The notes beneath the pieces are model-generated. The model saw only the letters and a program-made list of their open reading frames with translations. It was not told where the DNA came from and ran no database searches. 33,798 nucleotides of DNA from Planctomycetota bacterium (lineage in GTDB: Bacteria > Planctomycetota > Brocadiia > SM23-32 > JAKLEA01): contig JAKLEA010000036.1 in assembly GCA_022711755.1 (NCBI GenBank), positions 1-33,798 of the forward strand, in the 5' to 3' direction. Below are positions 13,730-22,601 of the stretch, one piece after another (the first letter of the stretch is position 1; each line of letters begins with the position of its first letter). Position numbers and translations under genes: made by a program.

Positions 13730-16700
13730 CTACGGCTTTTTCAGAATGAATCCGGCCTCCGCCCAGTCGCCGTGGTCGCCGTTGATTCCGTCCCCTGCAT
13801 CGTCCGCAAGCAGCCTGATCAGGCGGTATTCCGCCGGGAGCGGGACGTTGATGTGCCAGACCTGCCCCGGACGCATCACCGGACTCTCGTGGAGGACATT
13901 CTCATCCGCAAGAACCCGAAAGACGACGCTGGCCGGGGAGAAATCCTTCATCTCGTCATCAACCCCGACAATGGCCACAAACGCGCCATACTCCGGACGG
14001 AATTCGTACGCCAGTTCCGAGTTGGCATGAACGCCCATCCCCCGCTGATAAACCTTGCCGGCCAGCGCAAGCGGCTTGCCCTGGGTCGAGAGGTTGACCT
14101 TTGCCGTCTCGAAATAGCCCACGGTCGCTTTTATGGGCTTGAGGTCATTCAGAGGGACATCGGGCGACGGCGGAACCGGCCCCCGCCGCATGAAACGCGC
14201 TGTTGCCACTTTCCCCAGCAACGCCCCGGGGGCAATGACGCGCGCCCTGACCTCCGCGTTTTCAGACAACGGGACAGGCTCGCGATAGATGGGGGATCGC
14301 TCGTTCGGCTCAGTCCCGTCAACCGTGAAGCGCAGCGCCGCGTCTGACGATCCGGTCACGACGGAGAGAGCCACCTTGACGGTCTCATCGAACACGGCCC
14401 CGGACGGGGAAATCTCCGGCGCGGGCGGGGGGACTTTCACGAATTCGCGCCTGATGACATCCCCCGCCCTCTCCCTGCCGGCAAATACGGCCATGCTCAC
14501 CGTCGCGGATGCGTCAAGACGGACAGGCCCTTCATATCGCTTGGATTTCGCGGTCGGCTCGCTGCCGTCAAGGGTGTAGCGGATCGCGGCGTCCCTGAGG
14601 GCGGTATTAAGCCTGACATCAACCGACGTTGTGAAGGAGCGCAATTGCGGTTCCATCCAGGCGCTGACAATCCTGACCATGGCGCAACCGCGGGAAACGG
14701 GGACGTCAATCTCCATCGCGTCGCCCTTGCCGCGTGCTTCGATCGCCGTCCATTCATTCTCCCCGGGATGGATTGCGTGGACGGCGAGGTTTACTGGATG
14801 AATATCCATTCCCCGAATGACGACACGGACCTTCTCCAGCCCCGCCGCAAATGTAACCGGAACAATCCATCCGCCGGGAATCTCAAAGATGTTCGCCTTA
14901 GCCTTCCCGTCGGCTACTTCAATCACGCCCGGCTGCAGAACCCACTTCCTGCCGCGCAGGCTTTCGAGCATCGGCCCGTAATCGAAATAGAACTTCTCGA
15001 CCTTTCCATCCGGCAGGATCGTGTGGTCGTTGCCGGGGATCGGCGCGGTCAGGAACGCGCCCATGTGAAGATGCCGCTGGAAGTAATCGTCCGGCGTTTT
15101 CTGAAGCTCCGGGACGGGAACGGTCCACTCGATCACCGGCTTGCGCAGGCAGAGCAGCGCGCACAGATTCATGCTGTGGCCCATCTGGCCGAATTCGTCG
15201 TAGACGCCGTCCGTCTGCCGCATCAGGTCCAGACGGCGATAGTGCGGATTACAATAGATTACCTTGCCGGCGTCGTGCATGATCGGCCCGAGTCCGGCCA
15301 TTGTGTCATGCCATGAGACGACCAGGGAACGAGCAGGCTTATCGTTCACCCAACTTACACCGTCGTCGCGGCGGTCATTGTAGAACTGGAGCCAGTCCAT
15401 CCGGTCAATGCAGATTCCGGAACTTTCGGGGAACGCCTCCACGTGCCGCCGCGCCTGCGCGAAAAGGAATTCCCGGTAGACCGGCTCCCCCGGGTCCATG
15501 GCGACGCATCCCTCCCATGAGCCGATGGGCTTGCCGTCCTTGCCGCGGAGGATTGCCTCGGACAGACGTCCGTAAAGGAAATCGTTGGCGTCTTTCCAGA
15601 GGTCCGCGTCGCTCTGCGCCTTTCTGGGCGGCGGCGGATGCTTGATATAGGCGCCGAATTCCGTGACGTTGAAGTAATTGAGGACGTGGAAGCCCATGCC
15701 GCGCATCCAGCGGGAGTGATCGCGCATCCTGCGGATGGACGTCTTCTGCCCCTTGAAATCTGTCCATTCGTCATCATCGCCGCTCACCGGCGGGATGAAC
15801 ATGCCCATGAACGGGAAGTCGAAGCTGGCCTTCCAGTTCACGCGATAGGCCATGCGCATGAGCGCGTCCGCGTCGAAATCCTCGGCGTGACTGGAATACG
15901 AGCCGCAGCCGGCCACGTCATAGGTTCGCGGATTAGGCGGATTGAAGTAATCGGGATAACGATTAACGATCCACGCCAGTCCCCCGCGCCAACACGGCGG
16001 GTGCGCTACGACGTCCATCGCAAACTTCACCGTCCCGCCCGGCTCGATCCGATGCTTTGTCCGCGTGAATCGCATTGCGCCCTTTGCGGAAACGTCGAGG
16101 GCCATGTCGAGGATCAGGTCTTCCGGCGAAAGGATGAGGCTGGCGCCAGCGCCCTTGCTGAGAACGGTCACGAGGGGGAGGGATATGGCCTGCGGCTGCC
16201 CGAAGTGCCTGCCGCCGTAGGCGAAGGACATGTCGGCGAGTTGACGCGGCATCAGCGGATCGGTCCAGGAGGACGAATTCGCCGGCGCGTCAGGCCGGTT
16301 GTCCCCCCAGGCCGCCCAGAATTCGGCATCCCGATCCGGCCACTCAAGCCCGCTGACGATGGCCGTCATCCACGGCTTGTCCTGACCGGCGTCCCCCACC
16401 CCGCGGATCTCGATCTCCCATCGGATGCTGTTCGCGGTCGGCGTGAAGACCTCGGTCAGCTCGCACCGGTTTCCGGTTGGAACATGCAGGAGAAGCGACT
16501 TGCGTTCCATGCCGCCGTTGTCCGTATTCCGGACGGACGCAACACCCTCGCGGCGGCAATCGGCCAGTTCAGTATGAACGCCGATAATGCCCGGCAGTTT
16601 CGGGCAGGCAATCGCGGCGCTTCGACTGTCTTCCGGCGACTGCAAAATTGAAAGCGGGAAGGTCTCCGGCGCGCGAGGCGGTGTCTCCTGCCGCCTCGGC

Positions 16701-16780
16701 GATTCCCCAATTGCTCCGTTAATGCAGCCTGCGGCAAACACCACCGCAACCATGCATGCGACCGGCCACCGAACGATCAT
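13730..16780 (-). CDS. Lipoprotein, putative TIM-barrel glycoside hydrolase with chitobiase-like and NPCBM modules
   Basis: A 1016-aa protein. The signal MIVRWPVACMVAVVFAAGC has lipobox FAAGC, so lipid anchoring is likely. ATG 16780 has ggagga 6 nt upstream, better than the in-frame ATG at 16807. A beta-rich N-terminal part (about 30-280) precedes a barrel-like region (about 290-640) with FMGMFIPPVSGDDDEWTDF, ICIDRMDWLQFYNDR and GVYDEFGQMGH, rich in candidate carboxylates. Two chitobiase/hexosaminidase C-terminal-like repeats follow (RYTLDGSEPTAKSKRYEGP and RFTVDGTEPNERSPIY, about 709-860), then an NPCBM carbohydrate-binding domain (about 879-1016: YQRGMGVHANSELAYEF, VGVDDE). I cannot assign the catalytic domain to a numbered GH family. 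A surface glycan hydrolase is the inference. Confidence 0.75.
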   Translation of the reverse strand: MIVRWPVACMVAVVFAAGCINGAIGESPRRQETPPRAPETFPLSILQSPEDSRSAAIACPKLPGIIGVHTELADCRREGVASVRNTDNGGMERKSLLLHVPTGNRCELTEVFTPTANSIRWEIEIRGVGDAGQDKPWMTAIVSGLEWPDRDAEFWAAWGDNRPDAPANSSSWTDPLMPRQLADMSFAYGGRHFGQPQAISLPLVTVLSKGAGASLILSPEDLILDMALDVSAKGAMRFTRTKHRIEPGGTVKFAMDVVAHPPCWRGGLAWIVNRYPDYFNPPNPRTYDVAGCGSYSSHAEDFDADALMRMAYRVNWKASFDFPFMGMFIPPVSGDDDEWTDFKGQKTSIRRMRDHSRWMRGMGFHVLNYFNVTEFGAYIKHPPPPRKAQSDADLWKDANDFLYGRLSEAILRGKDGKPIGSWEGCVAMDPGEPVYREFLFAQARRHVEAFPESSGICIDRMDWLQFYNDRRDDGVSWVNDKPARSLVVSWHDTMAGLGPIMHDAGKVIYCNPHYRRLDLMRQTDGVYDEFGQMGHSMNLCALLCLRKPVIEWTVPVPELQKTPDDYFQRHLHMGAFLTAPIPGNDHTILPDGKVEKFYFDYGPMLESLRGRKWVLQPGVIEVADGKAKANIFEIPGGWIVPVTFAAGLEKVRVVIRGMDIHPVNLAVHAIHPGENEWTAIEARGKGDAMEIDVPVSRGCAMVRIVSAWMEPQLRSFTTSVDVRLNTALRDAAIRYTLDGSEPTAKSKRYEGPVRLDASATVSMAVFAGRERAGDVIRREFVKVPPPAPEISPSGAVFDETVKVALSVVTGSSDAALRFTVDGTEPNERSPIYREPVPLSENAEVRARVIAPGALLGKVATARFMRRGPVPPSPDVPLNDLKPIKATVGYFETAKVNLSTQGKPLALAGKVYQRGMGVHANSELAYEFRPEYGAFVAIVGVDDEMKDFSPASVVFRVLADENVLHESPVMRPGQVWHINVPLPAEYRLIRLLADDAGDGINGDHGDWAEAGFILKKP

Positions 16781-16917
16781 GAATCGTCCTCCGAATCTTA
16801 CCCGCATGTTTATTCAAAAGAGGATAGTATAGCGTCCATTTCACAACCTGGGGAGAAAACATGCCGGAGCTATGAAGATGTCCTTCCGGAAACTATAATC
16901 ACTTTCATCATGAGTTG

Positions 16918-16942
16918 CAGGGGCGTGTTATAATCGCCCCTG
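16918..16942. promoter_or_regulatory. TATAAT box inside a perfect inverted repeat (promoter/operator)
   Basis: Arms caggggcg (16918-16925) and cgcccctg (16935-16942) enclose tgtTATAAT. It lies in the divergent region between the two hydrolase genes, about 75 nt before the GH36-like start. It may be an operator over a -10 box, or an RNA hairpin. No convincing -35 box is seen. Confidence 0.45.
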
Positions 16943-17017
16943 CTGATGGTTGCATCGCAAGTGCCTCATGTCTTTCGTTGCAAGGGGCGTGATAATCCTG
17001 ATTTGAGGTCATTGCAT

Positions 17018-19195
17018 ATGGTGAAATCCAAAAATTTCTCGGCGCGATTCGGCGAGTGGTCGTTGCGGTTCAACCCGGCTGTTTCGGTTCTCGATTGCCG
17101 CCATGGCGCTTCCGGAGCCAGATTGACCGGCAGGTTGTCTTTTGAGGGGATCAGGGACGGCAAGACTTTCCACTGGCGCATTCTGCCACCTCTTGAGGGC
17201 GACGCGCTCCGCCTGGCTCTGATGGATCCGTCCGGCGATTGCCAGGGTTACGTCGTCCCGTACTGCGACGGGGGACGGCTGAGCCTGACCGTCGCGCAGC
17301 GCGCGCATCAGCGTAATCCCGGGCGATTGATCTATGACGCCTGCGCGTCGCTGGGGCGGCGGAGCTTCGCCTGCCGCGCTACGCCCCCGCCCGCCGGCTC
17401 GCAGGTCGTCCAGATGGCATCAGGCCCCGCCGACAGCGCGCTGAACGATTCCATATTCGACATCGCCTGCGACTGCCTGCTCAGCTTCTCAGGCTCAGAG
17501 GCCGCGTTGCAGACGACCGGAATAGCCGGGGATAAACAGCAGTTCTACGCCAGAATCGAGGCCGACGCGGAAGACTCCGCCCGCGCGTCCATCACGATCG
17601 AACCGGCAAAGGACTACTACCGCAGCCGGTGGATTCCGTGGTACAAACCCATTGACAGAACGCGGCTCCCCTCTCCCCCGACCGGCTGGATGTCATGGAA
17701 CGTCTACTTCGATCAGGCCGGCGAGAGCGAGAACCTGGCCGAGGCGCGCGCCGGGGCAAAGTATCTGAAACCGTACGGAATGGAGATATGGTCCATTGAG
17801 TCCTGGCAGGACAACTCCGGCGTCCAGCCCGTCCGCGATTTCCACAACCTGACGATGGAGCCGTTCGCCGAACAGTTTCCGAGCGGAATGAAATGGCTCG
17901 CTGATCAGATACGCAAACTCGGCTTCAAGCCGGGCATCTGGGCGGTGCCCTACGGGACGGGAAGCAGAGAATTCTACGAGTCGCACAAAGCCTGGTTCCT
18001 GCGCGATCCTGATGGAGCGCCGATCGGCAACTGGTCCGGACGTTACGTCCTCGATCCGTCTCAGCCCGCAGTGCGCGCCTTCATGCGCGAAAGCCTGCGG
18101 ACGATGCGGCGCGACTGGGGCTACGAATTCTTCAAGATTGACGGCATGTCCGGAAAAAGCCCAAGTTACAGCGCGCACTTTTACGAACTACCCAGCGTTC
18201 GCGCAGCGTTCAAGAACAAATGTCCGAACCCCTTCGAGCTTTGCGCGAGGGAATTCAGAAAAGGCATCGGCCCGGACGCCATCCTGCTCGCCTGCCAGGG
18301 CCACTACTCCGGCCCGGAGGTCGCCGTGTCCGACGCGGCAAGGATCGGCGCGGACATCGTGGGTATAAAGAGAGACCCGACCTGGCACAACTATCTGGAT
18401 CAGGCGCTGACGACGCTGACTCAGCTTTTCGCGCACAACATCGTCTGGCACAACGACCCCGACACGCTGCTCGTAGGCAAGTTCACGGAGATGAGCGTCG
18501 CCAGGATCGCGACCGCCGTGGTCGGGTTGCCGGGGCAGGTCATGTTCGCCGGCGACAAGCTCGCCGAACTCCCCCCGGAAAGAATGTGGCTCCTCCAGCG
18601 CTGCCTGCCCGTCTGCGACGCGCATCCGCTGGACCTCTTCCCGATCTATGAACTCAGGAGCGTCTGGGACCTGAAGATTAACCGCCCATTCGGGCAATGG
18701 GACGTGATTTCGCTCTTTAACTTCGACGATAAAGAGAAGCGCAGGATCGGTTTCGGCATGAGAGATATCGGGCTTGACCCCGGGGGGCAATACCTGATTT
18801 ACGATTACTGGAACGGACGCCTCCTCGGCTCCTTCGCCGAAAGTTTCTCGATGGAGCTTGCGCCCAAATCCAACGCCTTGCTTGCCGTCCACGCCGCGCT
18901 TGATCGCCCGCAATTTATCTCGACGGACCGGCACATAACACAGGGAGGAGTCGGCATCCGGAATGTCGAATGGGACGCCGACGCACTGAAATTGAGCGGC
19001 GAGGCGGAACTCGTAAAGGGTGAAGCCACCACATTGACGTTCTTCGCGCCGGACGGATTCAGGCTGCGCGAAGCCCGCGCGGGCAGAAGGAAGATCGTCC
19101 CTGAACCGGACGCCGGGGATGGAGCGTTGAGGCTGAAGCTGGGCGGAGGGGCGGGCGGGATTGCGGCATGGAGCCTGCGTTTCGCTAAAACCTGA
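17018..19195 (+). CDS. GH36/GH27-like alpha-galactosidase family protein (melibiase-like)
   Basis: A 725-aa protein without signal peptide. An N-terminal beta-sandwich (about 1-210) precedes the barrel. Barrel motifs: PPTGWMSWNVY (220-230), FKPGIWAVPY (303-312), and EFFKIDGMSG, where D375 is the expected nucleophile. ARIGADIVGI (D446) is the candidate acid/base. A C-terminal beta domain has ISLFNFDDKEKRRI and LLGSFAESF, typical of this clan. The frame opens at 16946, but ATG 17018, with a gagg box 9 nt upstream, begins the conserved part. It should cleave alpha-galactosides or a related alpha-linked sugar in the cytoplasm. It diverges from the lipoprotein hydrolase and may share its control. 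Confidence 0.8.
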   Translation: MVKSKNFSARFGEWSLRFNPAVSVLDCRHGASGARLTGRLSFEGIRDGKTFHWRILPPLEGDALRLALMDPSGDCQGYVVPYCDGGRLSLTVAQRAHQRNPGRLIYDACASLGRRSFACRATPPPAGSQVVQMASGPADSALNDSIFDIACDCLLSFSGSEAALQTTGIAGDKQQFYARIEADAEDSARASITIEPAKDYYRSRWIPWYKPIDRTRLPSPPTGWMSWNVYFDQAGESENLAEARAGAKYLKPYGMEIWSIESWQDNSGVQPVRDFHNLTMEPFAEQFPSGMKWLADQIRKLGFKPGIWAVPYGTGSREFYESHKAWFLRDPDGAPIGNWSGRYVLDPSQPAVRAFMRESLRTMRRDWGYEFFKIDGMSGKSPSYSAHFYELPSVRAAFKNKCPNPFELCAREFRKGIGPDAILLACQGHYSGPEVAVSDAARIGADIVGIKRDPTWHNYLDQALTTLTQLFAHNIVWHNDPDTLLVGKFTEMSVARIATAVVGLPGQVMFAGDKLAELPPERMWLLQRCLPVCDAHPLDLFPIYELRSVWDLKINRPFGQWDVISLFNFDDKEKRRIGFGMRDIGLDPGGQYLIYDYWNGRLLGSFAESFSMELAPKSNALLAVHAALDRPQFISTDRHITQGGVGIRNVEWDADALKLSGEAELVKGEATTLTFFAPDGFRLREARAGRRKIVPEPDAGDGALRLKLGGGAGGIAAWSLRFAKT

Positions 19196-19243
19196 CCCAA
19201 AATCCTTCTTCAACCTGTTTTCCAATCGCAACCATTCCGCGGC

Positions 19244-19272
19244 TTGACCCGGATTCAGTCGGGAAGTATAGT
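19244..19272 (+). promoter_or_regulatory. Predicted sigma70-type promoter upstream of rodA
   Basis: TTGACC and TATAGT with a 17-nt spacer, about 70 nt before the rodA ATG. Confidence 0.65.
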
Positions 19273-19345
19273 CCGTTTCCGGAGGGGTTGCGCCGCTGCT
19301 TCCGCCATAAGGCCATGATTCAAGCGGCAGCGCAGCCGAGACTGT

Positions 19346-20470
19346 ATGGAAGTCGCGTCCAGGATTCCACGGAACATATACCGGGTCCACTGGCCCCTGA
19401 TGCTATCGGCCATGGCGTTAATCCTGATCGGATTCCTCTTTATCTGGAGCGCAAAATCTCTATCCTCGGCAAAGGACCAGTTAATGACCGCCGCCGTCGG
19501 GATGGGCTTTGTGATTCTTCTTGCAGTGATTGATTATCGCAGGCTGATGCCCTGGGTCTATCTGCTTTACGCGCTTGGGCTTCTGAGCCTGCTTATGCTT
19601 CCAGTCTTCGGCGTGATAATCAACGGCAGCCGCCGATGGTACAAGATTGGGCCGATAATGATTCAACCGTCGGAGTTCATGAAGCCGCTGGCCATTCTTG
19701 CGCTGGCTAAATACTACTGTTATCGCAGGGGGGAAAAGAGTTTCGGGACTCTCCTGATCCCGCTCGGCCTTGTCCTTGTTCCGATGGCTCTGATTGCCAA
19801 GCAGCCCGACCTCGGAACTTCTCTAACATTCCTGCCGCTTTTCTTCTGTATTTCGTACGCCGCGGGAACTCGCGTCCGCAACCTTGCGCTCATTATCTTC
19901 CTGGGAGCGTCCATCGGCCTGTTCGCATACTTCACCCCGGGCATCATGAAGGACTACCAGAAGCGCCGCGTGATCAGCTTCCTCTACCCCGATGCTCCGG
20001 GCAACCTGGACGCCAGCTACAACGTCCGTCAGGCGCTTGTCGCTGTTGCCAACGGGGGCGTTTTCGGGGAGGGTTGGGGACATGGAACACTTAACCGGCT
20101 AAACCGGCTGCCGATGAAGTACGCGGACTTCATTTTCGCGGTGGTAGCCGAGGAACTGGGATTTCTGCAAACCTCCGGTTTCATCCTGCTCTATTTATTC
20201 TTCATAGGCTGCATATGGCGCGTCAGCGTCGTGCAACGCGAGCCGTTCGGAAAGTGGATAGCAACCGGAGTAATGGCATGGTTCGGAGTCCAGACCTTCC
20301 TGCATTCAGCGATGTCGCTGCGCCTGGTTCCGGTGGCAGGAATGCCGCTGCCGTTCATCAGTTACGGACGTTCGGCGATGCTGGCCGGCATGTTCGCCCT
20401 TGCTCTCGTCGTAAGCGTCAGCACGCACCGGCATGACGTGTTCTCCCAGGCCGACCTTGAGGACCAGTAG
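19346..20470 (+). CDS. rodA: RodA/FtsW-family SEDS peptidoglycan glycosyltransferase
   Basis: A 374-aa membrane protein with about ten hydrophobic segments, the usual RodA length. SEDS signatures: INGSRRWYKIGP, QPSEFMKPLAI, IAKQPDLGTSL (the catalytic aspartate region), GGVFGEGWGHGTLNRLNRLP, DFIFAVVAEELGF and LPFISYGRSAML. It polymerises lipid II into glycan strands at the membrane, normally with a class B penicillin-binding protein, which is not in the window. The last motif usually reads SYGGS; here R342 replaces the second glycine. The length and lack of a cytoplasmic N-terminal extension favour RodA over FtsW. It is 82 nt upstream of an FHA protein gene on the same strand. Confidence 0.88.
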   Translation: MEVASRIPRNIYRVHWPLMLSAMALILIGFLFIWSAKSLSSAKDQLMTAAVGMGFVILLAVIDYRRLMPWVYLLYALGLLSLLMLPVFGVIINGSRRWYKIGPIMIQPSEFMKPLAILALAKYYCYRRGEKSFGTLLIPLGLVLVPMALIAKQPDLGTSLTFLPLFFCISYAAGTRVRNLALIIFLGASIGLFAYFTPGIMKDYQKRRVISFLYPDAPGNLDASYNVRQALVAVANGGVFGEGWGHGTLNRLNRLPMKYADFIFAVVAEELGFLQTSGFILLYLFFIGCIWRVSVVQREPFGKWIATGVMAWFGVQTFLHSAMSLRLVPVAGMPLPFISYGRSAMLAGMFALALVVSVSTHRHDVFSQADLEDQ

Positions 20471-20552
20471 CGATTGCCTGCCAGTCGTGTTATCATTAAC
20501 TTCGAGTGAGCGGGGTATTCAAGTCTTAAGGGGCTGGAGGTAGCGGTCCCGG

Positions 20553-22238
20553 ATGGCCGGCCTGAACCAGAAAGTGCCGATAAGGATAACCGTCCAGCAA
20601 CCGGACGGGCGCAAACGCCAGATTCAGATTCTGGCCGGGAAGAAGATCGTCTTCGGCAGGCATCCCGACGCCGATGTCTTCGTGCGCGACTCCATGATGT
20701 CCCGCGAGCATTTCGAGGTGGACAGGATCGGGGATCGCCTGTGCCTTGTGCGGGATATGACCAGCCAGAACGGCACATTCGTTAACGACCGTCGAATCTG
20801 GGCTCCGCGCGCCTTGAACGACGGTGACCGGATAAAAGCCGGAGATACCGTCTTCCTGGTGGCGGTCGGGCCGAATGCGATATTGGAAAAGGAAGACCCG
20901 GACAACTTTCAGGCCCTCTTCCGCCGTGTCAACCAGAACGATCCTGCCGCATGGCTAGTGCTCATGGCGTGGTGCAAGCGGGAAAAGATGACCTGGGAAC
21001 TGGACTTCTGCAAGACCCATTACGAGATGATCTCGCAGAAGATCGGAAAACGGAAACGCAGCGCGGAGGTCGAAACATCAGTATTCCTGCCCCGCATTGA
21101 CGACAGCCTGCTTCAGGAATTCGAGGACGACTCCGACGAAACCGTAGTCGTAAAGCCGAGTTTCGGAGGCCTGCTGGAAACGCACGGGTTGACCCAGTGC
21201 GAAAAATGCCGCGGCGAGGGGCGCATCGGATTCCACGAGGGGATCTGCTGGGGAACCGGGGTTCGTCTTGACAAGATATTCATTCCCCCCGACCCCACGA
21301 TAGAGCAGGCGACCCAGAGCATGACCGACGCCGAGCGGGACCAGCTCTACCTGCTGGCAAAAATGTGCATAGTCACCTCAGTCGTCGGCGCGGAACACCT
21401 CTTCAACGTCCCCGCCCGGATGAGGGGGCATATTCTGACTCTGGAATTCCTTCGTGACTGCATGACCCGCTATGCCAAGCAGTTTCTTGAGGAACACGGC
21501 GTGGCACGTTCCAAAGAATGCGTCAATGAACTCCTGGAAATGACGGCGAAGGGAAATCTTGAAGACTTCCAGGAACTGCTCAAAATGGTCGAGATGGTAC
21601 AGGGTCTAGACTTCAACCAGTTCAGAAACCTGAGGAAGCAGCAACGCGAGGTAATCGAAAAGAGCAACATTCTCCGCGCGATACTGTTTCCCGACGATCC
21701 TGAAATGGCGCAGATTGACCACCTTGAGAAAATCGGCCTTCCGAACGACGAGACGCTCAAGGCCGCCATGGCAAAGCTTCCCGAAGAGAAAAGCAGCGAG
21801 CTTGGACAACTTGCCCGACTGGCGATGATAGCAACTCTTCTACGCCCGAATGTCATATTCCGCTTCAGTTCCGAGGTCAGAGGCCTGATCCTGACCATCC
21901 CTGTGCTTCGGGACAACATGGAACGTCTGGCCGGCAAGGTTCTCAAGCGTCTTGCCCTGCCGGACCGCAATAACGAGTGCAGAGCCGAAGTCCTTCAGAT
22001 GCTCGCGCTGTCCACCGGGCGCGACTTCGCCCGCATGAACGCCATGGTTGAAAAGATATCCTCGCTGGACCCCAAACAGCTTGACGGACTCTCCCGAAAA
22101 GATATGGAGGTCATTGCCACAAGCAAGTTACTTCAGACAGCCGTCATATGCCGCGCGGAGAAGGATATGCTTGCGCCCCCGACCCCGCCGCGCCAGAAAG
22201 CAATCCAGGACGACGATATTGACTTCGGAATGACGTAG
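20553..22238 (+). CDS. FHA-domain protein with half zinc-finger and duplicated helical module
   Basis: A 561-aa cytoplasmic protein. The N-terminal FHA domain (about 10-107) keeps the phosphothreonine-binding residues G35-R36, S50-R51-x-H53 and N73-G74. A helical linker leads to CEKCRGEGRIGFHEGICWGTG (216-236), which resembles a DnaJ-type CxxCxGxG zinc finger missing half of its cysteines. Two related helical modules follow at about 268-379 and 420-532; both run from LAK/LAR-x-x-x-I through a VRG/MRG-x-ILT turn and FLRD/VLRD to a closing E/V-I-x-x-S-x-LL-like helix. I do not recognise this module. A ggaggt box lies 11 nt before ATG 20553. It may read threonine phosphorylation by a kinase such as the one at 3759-5684 and relay it to the neighbouring RodA; this is inference. 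Confidence 0.82.
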   Translation: MAGLNQKVPIRITVQQPDGRKRQIQILAGKKIVFGRHPDADVFVRDSMMSREHFEVDRIGDRLCLVRDMTSQNGTFVNDRRIWAPRALNDGDRIKAGDTVFLVAVGPNAILEKEDPDNFQALFRRVNQNDPAAWLVLMAWCKREKMTWELDFCKTHYEMISQKIGKRKRSAEVETSVFLPRIDDSLLQEFEDDSDETVVVKPSFGGLLETHGLTQCEKCRGEGRIGFHEGICWGTGVRLDKIFIPPDPTIEQATQSMTDAERDQLYLLAKMCIVTSVVGAEHLFNVPARMRGHILTLEFLRDCMTRYAKQFLEEHGVARSKECVNELLEMTAKGNLEDFQELLKMVEMVQGLDFNQFRNLRKQQREVIEKSNILRAILFPDDPEMAQIDHLEKIGLPNDETLKAAMAKLPEEKSSELGQLARLAMIATLLRPNVIFRFSSEVRGLILTIPVLRDNMERLAGKVLKRLALPDRNNECRAEVLQMLALSTGRDFARMNAMVEKISSLDPKQLDGLSRKDMEVIATSKLLQTAVICRAEKDMLAPPTPPRQKAIQDDDIDFGMT

Positions 22239-22391
22239 TGGACGCGGCAGCCGGCTGGCGCCGACAGAATGGAAATTTGTCCCATTACGATGCATTTGGC
22301 TTGACAAGGCGCGTTGCAGTGCCGCATCTCATTTTCATAATAATGTTACAGTTTGTTTTTGCTTATGACTTCAGAAGTGGAGGAACGACTC

Positions 22392-22574
22392 GTGACTATC
22401 AAGACACAGGCTGTGCTCGTCTTGGTCTGCGTCCTGCTCGTTTTGACGTGCTGCAGGCGCAGACAACAGCCTCCAACGCCGAGCGTAACGGAGCAGCCGA
22501 GTGCGGAAACCTCGGTCCGCGCTCCGGAAGACAACAAGGAGAAACCTGCCGCTAGCGTAGTGTCCCTTAAGTAA
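22392..22574 (+). CDS. Small predicted lipoprotein
   Basis: Sixty residues starting at GTG 22392, 8 nt after a ggagg box. A hydrophobic stretch (TQAVLVLVCVLLVLTCC) ends in a lipobox-like LTCC, followed by a basic RRR and a proline/glutamate-rich tail. No known family. The frame also opens at 22353 without a ribosome binding site. The stop codon lies one base before the sigma54-type promoter element, so the 3' end could be truncated by whatever introduced the downstream sequence. Confidence 0.5.
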   Translation: MTIKTQAVLVLVCVLLVLTCCRRRQQPPTPSVTEQPSAETSVRAPEDNKEKPAASVVSLK

Positions 22575-22575
22575 C

Positions 22576-22591
22576 TGGCATAATACTTGCT
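22576..22591 (+). promoter_or_regulatory. Sigma54 (RpoN) -24/-12 promoter
   Basis: TGGCATAATACTTGCT matches the consensus TGGCACRNNNNTTGCW at every defined position except C-to-T at the sixth base. The GG (22577-22578) and GC (22589-22590) have the required 10-nt spacing. The predicted start is near 22602, just before the series of hairpins. Confidence 0.7.
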
Positions 22592-22601
22592 ACAGTATGG
22601 A

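Noticed and set aside
18188..19390. Long minus-strand open frame (400 codons) opposite the GH36-like gene
   Set aside because: Antisense shadow; the plus strand has a coherent enzyme with a catalytic motif.
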